DNA of 64,000 bases, from contig DASUFL010000087.1 of NCBI GenBank assembly GCA_036274595.1, positions 62,001 to 126,000 of the forward strand, read 5' to 3'. Source of the DNA: WS-9 sp036274595 (GTDB lineage: Bacteria > Eisenbacteria > RBG-16-71-46 > SZUA-252). The first letter of the stretch is position 1. Each line of letters begins with the position of its first letter. A program made the translations under genes and the position numbers. The notes beneath the pieces are model-generated. The model did not search any database. It was not told the origin of the DNA and saw only the letters and a list, made by a program, of their open reading frames with translations. This document shows, piece by piece, positions 58,653 through 64,000 of the stretch.

Positions 58653-60452
58653 ATGGAGCCGCGCCCGTTCCGCTTCTACCTGAGCCGCACCGCCCGCCTG
58701 ATCCTGGCGGGCGTCGCGCTCGTGCTCGCGGTGGTGGCCGGGGTCCGGCTCTGGTGGCGGCTCGACGAGTCCTATCCGCTCGTCCAGTTCGAGCGGAGCC
58801 GCGCGGCGCAGGAGATCGTGAGCTTGAACCTCTACGCGGCCCGCGAGCGCTTCGGCTCGCTCCTTCCGCAGGGGGATGCCCAGATCGCGCTTCGCGAGGT
58901 CTTCCTGCGCAGCGTCCTCGAACGGTCGCTTCCCATCCACCGCACGTTCGAGGACGGGCGCTACGAGGCGGTCCTCACGCAGGCGAGCCTCGATCTCAGG
59001 AACGGGCTCGCGCTCATCACACTCCACGGCCGCGCGCGGGTGCTGGGCCAGAACGCATCGCCGGTCGACGCGGTGCTCGAGCTCCAGACCCACATCGACA
59101 TTCTGGAGTTCCGTCCCGGCGCGGGCACGCTCCGGGCCGGGCTCGCCGTCACGGGAGCGCACGTGGTCCGGGCGGGAACCGGCATGGCGCAGCGCTTTCT
59201 CAATCCGGCGGCGCGCTTCTTCGGCGGCCTTCGGATCGAGGACTGGAATCGCGACCGCTTCAGCCTGGAGATCCCGATCCGCCTGGAGGAAGGGATCACG
59301 TTCCCGCATCTGACCGGCGACGTCTCGCTGCCGGAGCGCCGGATTTCGCTCGCCGTGGGCGTCTCGGCTTTCACCGTGCTCGAGAACCGACTCGTGCTGA
59401 GCCTCGCGCTCGAGCCCGACTCCGCGTCGGGCGAGGCGCATCGCGCGTACCGCGCCGAGTGGATCCCGTTCACCGATTCGAGCAGGGCGGGCATGGAGCG
59501 CCAGGCGCGCCGGCTCTACGAGAGCGGACGGGGCGCCGCGATGCGAGACACCCTCCTCGCAAAGACGCTCGATCTCGCGTCTCACGATCCGCTCTGGAAG
59601 GGCCTCATCGCCTCCGACCGGGACGTCGTCGTGGTCGTGCCCCGCCCCGTCCTCCAGACGCTCTTCAATCGAATCGCGCGCACGTACCTCCAGGGAGCGC
59701 GGCTCGACTTCGATCCCGACATCCACAAGCACCTGGACGAGACCCTCCGCGTCAAGCTGCTCGGGGGCAAGGTGGAGGCGGGACACATCAAAGGGAGCCT
59801 TCGGGTCACCCATCTCGTCGGGCATCTTCGCGTGACGGGCGATCCCGAGATCAGACTCCTTCCGCCCGACGGTCTCGAGATCGCCGGGCCGATTCAAGTG
59901 CAGGAGGGACACGGACGGGTGGAGCTCGATTTGGAATGGGACCCGAAGGCTCTCGTGAGCGTGGTCTGCCGCGGCTTCGAGTACGCCGATACGCTGATGG
60001 GCCAGGTCCAACCGTTCACGCACATGCTCCGCACCACCATTCGCTTCGCGGCGGCCGACTCGAGCGTCGCGGGCCGTCCCGTGGTGCAGCGCGACCGCCT
60101 CTCGCTGCCGGTGGAGCTCACCGATTCCTCGTTCGTCAGCATGCGCGAAGCGCTGGTCGAGCAGGACAAGGTCTTGAAGTGCGGCATGGTCATGGATCCG
60201 GACAGCGTGATGGCGAAGGTGGGGCGCCTGGCGCGCACGAAGATCGCCTTCCGGCTCCCCGCTGCGCTCTTCAAGCCGTTCACGCTTCCTCTCTCGCTGG
60301 AGAAGGAGTACGAGGCTGGGGACGTGCGGATCGCGGCGTCCGTGCGACATCCCGAGGTCGTGATGGAGCGCGATTATCTTCGCTTCGGCTTCATGGCGGA
60401 GCTTGCGGTCCGCCCCGCGGGCCAGGCAATGAACGAGCCCCGGCGGCCGTAG
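58653..60452 (+). CDS. Membrane-anchored protein of unknown function
   Basis: 599-residue protein with a short cytoplasmic start, one membrane helix (~14-34) and a long extracytoplasmic part rich in amphipathic beta-strands. No catalytic motif or repeats are obvious. Recurring features are VVVVPRPVLQTLFNRIARTYLQGARLDFDPDIHKHL and SLRVTHLVGHLRVTGDPEIRLLPPDGLEIAGPIQV, which recall TULIP/BPI-like or AsmA-like lipid-handling proteins, but this is only an impression. Probable role at the cell envelope. The stop codon lies inside the terminator stem-loop that follows. Starts 20 bases from the divergent HI0933-type gene. Confidence 0.75.
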   Translation: MEPRPFRFYLSRTARLILAGVALVLAVVAGVRLWWRLDESYPLVQFERSRAAQEIVSLNLYAARERFGSLLPQGDAQIALREVFLRSVLERSLPIHRTFEDGRYEAVLTQASLDLRNGLALITLHGRARVLGQNASPVDAVLELQTHIDILEFRPGAGTLRAGLAVTGAHVVRAGTGMAQRFLNPAARFFGGLRIEDWNRDRFSLEIPIRLEEGITFPHLTGDVSLPERRISLAVGVSAFTVLENRLVLSLALEPDSASGEAHRAYRAEWIPFTDSSRAGMERQARRLYESGRGAAMRDTLLAKTLDLASHDPLWKGLIASDRDVVVVVPRPVLQTLFNRIARTYLQGARLDFDPDIHKHLDETLRVKLLGGKVEAGHIKGSLRVTHLVGHLRVTGDPEIRLLPPDGLEIAGPIQVQEGHGRVELDLEWDPKALVSVVCRGFEYADTLMGQVQPFTHMLRTTIRFAAADSSVAGRPVVQRDRLSLPVELTDSSFVSMREALVEQDKVLKCGMVMDPDSVMAKVGRLARTKIAFRLPAALFKPFTLPLSLEKEYEAGDVRIAASVRHPEVVMERDYLRFGFMAELAVRPAGQAMNEPRRP

Positions 60453-60463
60453 CCGCCGGGGCT
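60436..60463. terminator. Bidirectional terminator between convergent genes
   Basis: AGCCCCGGCGGC pairs with GCCGCCGGGGCT (12 base pairs, loop CGTA). The stop codon of the 58653-60452 gene lies at the loop. The plus-strand 3' side continues GTCTCTT. The cupin gene converges from 60490. Confidence 0.7.
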
Positions 60464-60489
60464 GTCTCTTCATGCGAGTGCTGTTGAGC

Positions 60490-60987
60490 TTACTTCGAAG
60501 CCGCCGGAGCGTTCCGCGGATCGTCGTTCGGATTGACGTAGGTGATCCCGAACGGTCCCATGCCGTGGATCTGAACCACGCACGCGGTCTTCGCCATGGC
60601 GTAGTGGTGCATGGTCGCGGGAAGAATCCCGAAGCTTCCCTGCGGCATCGCCTTCATCGTCTTCTGGTCGAACGTGTCGCCCATCCCGATCAGGAACTGG
60701 CCCGAGATCACCGTCACGTTCTCGTCGGTCGGATGGAAGTGGGGCATGATCTTCGTGTTCGCCGGAACGCGCAGGCGCACGGTGAACTGGCCCGCTTCTC
60801 CCGGATTGCCCTGGAGCACGGCCGCGGTCGCCACGGTCGGGAGACCCGCGGGAGCGGCGCCCCACTTGATGTCGGGCGGCGTGAGCACGACGTGCGTGCT
60901 CGACGCGGCGGGCGCCGCCGCGTCCTGCGCGATCGCGATCATGGGAACTGCGAGAACGAGTGCCAGGGCAAGCAAGGTACGCTTCAT
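60490..60987 (-). CDS. Secreted cupin-domain protein
   Basis: 165-residue exported cupin. Signal peptide MKRTLLALALVLAVPMIAIAQ. The cupin metal site is in MPHFHPTDENVTVISGQF (two His, Glu) and the second motif in PATMHHYAMA. Similar small periplasmic cupins are stand-alone, of unknown substrate. ATG 60987 has an AGGAGGC ribosome site. Shares a terminator with the convergent upstream gene. Confidence 0.88.
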   Translation of the reverse strand: MKRTLLALALVLAVPMIAIAQDAAAPAASSTHVVLTPPDIKWGAAPAGLPTVATAAVLQGNPGEAGQFTVRLRVPANTKIMPHFHPTDENVTVISGQFLIGMGDTFDQKTMKAMPQGSFGILPATMHHYAMAKTACVVQIHGMGPFGITYVNPNDDPRNAPAASK

Positions 60988-61084
60988 CTGTCGTGCCTCC
61001 TCGGTGTGGGTTTCGACGCCGGACCCCCGTCGGCGACGGGAAGGGTCACCTATCCTACTCCACCCTGGCCCGTTTGTGACCCGC

Positions 61085-61837
61085 CTAGATCACCCCGAAA
61101 TGCTTGAGGAGGGTGCGGGCGCTCAGGAGGATGACGAGACACCCCACGGCCACCATCAACCGTCGTGGCCGCACCCGCTTGCAGGTCCAGGCGGCGAGCG
61201 GCGCCGCCGGGACCCCGCCCAGGGCCAGGCCGAGGATCATCGGCCAGTTCGAGACCCCGATCGTGAGGAAGAAGGTCACCGACGCCGCCACCGTGACGAA
61301 GAACTCCACGGCGTTCACGGTGCCCACCGTGTTCTTCACGTCGTGGCCCCGCACGATGAGCGTGCTCGCGACCACCGGGCCCCAGCCGCCGCCGCCCATC
61401 GCATCGACGAGGGCCCCGACGAAGCCGAGCACCCCCAAGTGCGTGGTCGCGGCGTTCGGGGGAAACGGCCGGAACGCCTTGAGGATGATCACCGCCCCCA
61501 TGACGAGCAGGTAGGCGGCGATGAACGGACGGAAGCGATCCCCGGGAATGGACGTGAGGAGATACGCGCCCACGACGGCTCCCACGATCCCGGGCCAGAG
61601 GAGCTTCCGGAACATCGCGCCGTTCACGTTCCGGAACCAGTGGTGGGAGAGTCCCGACACGCCTGTCGTGAAGCACTCGGCCGCGTGTACGGTCGCGCTC
61701 GTCGCGGCGGGAGGAACGCCGTACGAGAGGAGGAGGCTCGAGGCGGTGACGCCGTAGGCCATCCCCAGCGCGCCGTCGACGAGCTGAGCCAGGAATCCGG
61801 CCAGGACGTAGAGCAGGAATTCGGGTGGCAGGAGCAG
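61085..61837 (-). CDS. TauE/SafE family membrane protein (CTG start inferred)
   Basis: Membrane exporter-like protein of about 225-250 residues. The TauE fold shows two inverted repeats: LVDGALGMAYGVTASSLLLSYGVPPAATSATVHAAE and GALVDAMGGGGWGPVVASTLI. The conserved first helix (FLLYVLAGFLAQLVDGALG) lies upstream of the only ATG (61762), in an open stretch with no ATG, GTG or TTG. The start shown is the CTG at 61837; other in-frame CTGs are possible. Without this region the first helix would be lost. It lies after the cupin gene on the same strand, but is far from the other TauE at 3935-4747, and sequences differ. Substrate unknown, possibly a sulfur-containing anion. Confidence 0.78.
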   Translation of the reverse strand: MLLPPEFLLYVLAGFLAQLVDGALGMAYGVTASSLLLSYGVPPAATSATVHAAECFTTGVSGLSHHWFRNVNGAMFRKLLWPGIVGAVVGAYLLTSIPGDRFRPFIAAYLLVMGAVIILKAFRPFPPNAATTHLGVLGFVGALVDAMGGGGWGPVVASTLIVRGHDVKNTVGTVNAVEFFVTVAASVTFFLTIGVSNWPMILGLALGGVPAAPLAAWTCKRVRPRRLMVAVGCLVILLSARTLLKHFGVI

Positions 61838-61942
61838 GGCCTCGCGATCAGGTAGGGATGGCTACGGCTGGAACATGATAACGGGCGCGGCCTGCCGGGT
61901 CACCGGCCGCCGCGCCCGTTCGTGAGGGGCCCTGGTCCCGGG

Positions 61943-63319
61943 TCAGCGCGTCGCCGCGTCCGGCACCACCACGCCGAGATCCACGTCGTCCACCGCGTCC
62001 ATGTTGACGAGATCGTCGCGCACCGAGCGCGAGCTCTGCGTGAGCGCCGCGAGCGCCAGATCGTCGGCCGGCGGGAGATCTTCCATGAAGACGAACGCGG
62101 CTCCCGCGGCGAATCGCGGCAGGGCCTGGCGGGCGTAGCGGCCCGACGAGCCCGCATTCCTACGCGCTTCGAGCACCTGCACCAGCGTGGTGCCGGCGCC
62201 GCAGGCGTCGCTCCAGCGGGTCTCGATCTCCTTCGCGCGATCGGGGTGCGCCGAGCGGAAGGTATCGGACACGAGCACGTAGCTGGACGGATCGCCGTCG
62301 AAGCGATCCGAGGTCCAAACCACGCGCGCCGAGCTCGAGCGATCGAGATGCCGGTGCACGAGGGACGTTCCGCTCCGCGTGTCGATCACCTCGTAGTCCA
62401 CGCCGACCTTCACGTCGCGCACGCGCGCGACGACCTGGATCGGAACCTCGACCCAGCGCACCACCTCGGTGCCGTTCGGGCCTCGCTCCACGACGCGACG
62501 CCACACGTTGTCCTGGAAGAGATGGAGCTTCGTTGTCGACTTCACGTTCCCGACCGATCCCCACACCACGCGCTCGGCGCCCGCCTTCCGCCCCATGCGG
62601 ATCGCCTGCTCGCGCGAGACGTCGTCCAGATCGGCGAGGGTCATCGAGCGGCGCACGGCGTCGCCCGACACGACGCGGGTGAACTGCGTCGTGGGCGGCG
62701 CCAGGTTCTCGACGAGGTCGTCCTGCCACGCCCGGGCCACCTCCGCTCCGAACGAGCGATCGTCCGACATCGCCCGGAAGGGCATCACGGCCACGCGCGT
62801 CATGGCGTCGCTCGCCGCACGGTCCTCGCGCTTCACGACGTCGCGGTAATCACTCACGTAGTTGCGCGCCTCGGAGAACTCCGTGCAGGCCTTCTTCGGA
62901 CGGCCGGCGTTCTCGGCCTCGACGCCGAGGTTGTAGTGGATGCGCGCGCCGGCACGCCGGAGCGTGCGCTCTTCGGCGGCCCAGCTCTCGCCCATCGGGA
63001 TCGTGGCGTACCGAGCCGCCTCGCCGCGGAAGTCGGTCAGCGCGAGAACTTCCGCCGCCGCCTTGGCGCTGTCCAGCTCGGCGTACGCGCGGATCTTCCG
63101 CTGCCAGTCCTGGACGATGGAGGTGCCGGCCCTGGTCGCGGCGGTCTGCGCGCGCGGGTTGCCCGGCTCCTTGTCGAGCGCGCGGATGGCGAGCTGCCAC
63201 GCCTTCCACGCGTCGCCGGAGGCTAGCTTCTCTTCACTCTTCTTCGACAGCTTGGCGGAGCCGGCGCATCCGGCCGCCAGGGAAACGGCGATCAACAATG
63301 CGAGTATCGATCGAGACAT
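61943..63319 (-). CDS. Lipoprotein with CsgG/FlgT-like domain, function unknown
   Basis: 458-residue lipoprotein (lipobox LAAGC, Cys18). The first ~140 residues are helical and TPR-like. The middle part has VAVMPFRAMSDDRSFGAEVARAWQDDLVENL, which resembles the nucleotide-binding-like start of CsgG/TolB-type lipoprotein domains, and MGRKAGAERVVWGSVGNVKSTTKLHLF. The end has no motif. Such proteins often form part of envelope assembly machines. Start ATG 63319 with GGAGGG nearby upstream. It is separated from the metallophosphoesterase gene by 65 bases. No specific function can be assigned. Confidence 0.78.
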   Translation of the reverse strand: MSRSILALLIAVSLAAGCAGSAKLSKKSEEKLASGDAWKAWQLAIRALDKEPGNPRAQTAATRAGTSIVQDWQRKIRAYAELDSAKAAAEVLALTDFRGEAARYATIPMGESWAAEERTLRRAGARIHYNLGVEAENAGRPKKACTEFSEARNYVSDYRDVVKREDRAASDAMTRVAVMPFRAMSDDRSFGAEVARAWQDDLVENLAPPTTQFTRVVSGDAVRRSMTLADLDDVSREQAIRMGRKAGAERVVWGSVGNVKSTTKLHLFQDNVWRRVVERGPNGTEVVRWVEVPIQVVARVRDVKVGVDYEVIDTRSGTSLVHRHLDRSSSARVVWTSDRFDGDPSSYVLVSDTFRSAHPDRAKEIETRWSDACGAGTTLVQVLEARRNAGSSGRYARQALPRFAAGAAFVFMEDLPPADDLALAALTQSSRSVRDDLVNMDAVDDVDLGVVVPDAATR

Positions 63320-63384
63320 GGGAGGGCCCCCTTTCGCGCCTCTTTATCGGCAGGCGGAGGGGCGTTCTCGACTCGAGCGTCAGG

Positions 63385-64000
63385 TCAGGCAGGGGAAGCC
63401 ACCTGGAGCTCGAGGACCCGGCAGGGAGGGCGGTCCGGCCGGGTGCGCCGAAGAAGCGGCAGGGAGACGTTGAAGACCGGGATTCCGGTCGAGGTCTGGC
63501 CTTCCGGGCGGCCGTGGTGGGCATGGCCGTGGAAGGCAGCGCGCACTTGGTGGCGGTTGAGCGGCTCCTCGAGGCGGCTGCTCCCGAGGAATGCATGGAT
63601 CTCCGGCGGCTCCCCATCCACGGTGCCGACGATGGGAGCGTAATGGAGGAGCGCGATCCTGTGCTCGCACTTGAGGCGCGCCAGCGCGGACCCGAGCTTG
63701 GTGGCCTCGTCCACGGAGACCCGCACGAATTCCTTCATCACGGACTCGCCCCAGGGCTCGAGGACGCGGCGCCCGAATCCGCTCCCGAACCCCTTCACTC
63801 CCGCAAAGCCGACGTCCCGAACCACGGCCACGTCGCCGTCGAGGACCTGGATCCGGGAGCCGCGGAGCGCGGCCTTGATCGCCTCCTCCTGGCCGGAATG
63901 GAAGTCGTGATTGCCGAGGACGGCAAGAATGGGAATCGGGACGCGCTCCGCGGCCCGCGCGAGGGCCACCGCCTCCTCCACGAGACCGTGGTGGGTCAGG
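63385..64000 (-). CDS. Metallophosphoesterase (5' end outside window)
   Basis: Calcineurin-like metallophosphoesterase. The frame runs to the window edge, so the N-terminus (with the DxH and GD metal motifs) is missing; a GTG at 63981 is internal to the conserved segment LTHHGLVEEA. The visible metal motifs are VLGNHDFHSG, ALLHYAP and FHGHAHHG. The C-terminal part ends in a beta-strand (VLELQVASPA). Acts on phosphodiesters or phosphoproteins; substrate unknown. Confidence 0.88.
   Translation of the reverse strand, partial: LTHHGLVEEAVALARAAERVPIPILAVLGNHDFHSGQEEAIKAALRGSRIQVLDGDVAVVRDVGFAGVKGFGSGFGRRVLEPWGESVMKEFVRVSVDEATKLGSALARLKCEHRIALLHYAPIVGTVDGEPPEIHAFLGSSRLEEPLNRHQVRAAFHGHAHHGRPEGQTSTGIPVFNVSLPLLRRTRPDRPPCRVLELQVASPA

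Overview
The window is a GC-rich bacterial chromosome segment with about 58 densely packed protein genes, most of them on the minus strand. No rRNA, tRNA, CRISPR array, insertion sequence or phage gene was found. Three large secreted proteins end in a FlgD/type-IX-like C-terminal module (ending V-x-V-V-K or V-L-L-R), and lipoproteins and c-type cytochromes are frequent. Together with PEP-CTERM proteins and clade II (Sec-type) nitrous oxide reduction genes, this points to an uncultured FCB-group bacterium, most like Candidatus Eisenbacteria. The taxon is an inference; the domain content is read from the sequence.

Layout. 1-6.5 kb: an S9 peptidase cut by the window edge; a four-gene run (TauE exporter, cytochrome c, VOC protein, FAD oxidase) coupled by 4-base overlaps; a PhzF protein. 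5.7-16.4 kb: a methyltransferase coupled to a flavin/polyferredoxin fusion, two paralogous lipoproteins with a FadL porin, an ATP-grasp enzyme, a phosphatase/DoxX pair and a membrane Ser/Thr kinase. 16.5-24.4 kb: a hybrid histidine kinase coupled to an fRMsr-like GAF protein, a TPR protein, a haloacid dehalogenase, an M15 peptidase and proline dehydrogenase. 24.4-34 kb: a nitrous oxide reduction operon (hemerythrin, cytochrome c, NosZ, a NosB-NosD fusion, NosF, NosL, cupredoxin, NosY, NnrS-like) with a divergent Crp/Fnr regulator. 34-42.8 kb: a radical SAM gene group, citrate synthase, a glutamine amidotransferase, MsrA, two small PEP-CTERM proteins, and a ParB-fold serine-kinase-like gene coupled to a PLP enzyme. 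42.8-64 kb: secreted sugar dehydrogenases, a 12-repeat kelch protein, a two-haem cytochrome, PurT, an OmpA lipoprotein, a DJ-1/PfpI protein, a multidomain subtilase, and other lipoprotein, transport and envelope genes, ending in a metallophosphoesterase cut by the window edge.

Gene organisation. At least 12 gene pairs share a 4-base ATGA, GTGA or TTGA overlap, and three more share TGATG. I used these junctions to place many starts, so several coordinates are shorter than the longest open frame. Several other genes have a TAnnCT -10 box only 6-8 bases before the start codon, which suggests leaderless mRNAs.

Main points of interest. The nos/crp divergent region has two TGA-N6-TCA operators, one centred near -41.5 of a predicted nos promoter and one over the crp promoter. 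NosB is fused to NosD. A flavoprotein is apparently circularly permuted and fused to a NapH-type polyferredoxin. Sigma-54-type promoters precede a PEP-CTERM gene and a PfpI gene. A serine-kinase-like/PLP enzyme pair suggests phosphoserine chemistry. One radical SAM protein has a CX10CX2C cluster motif.
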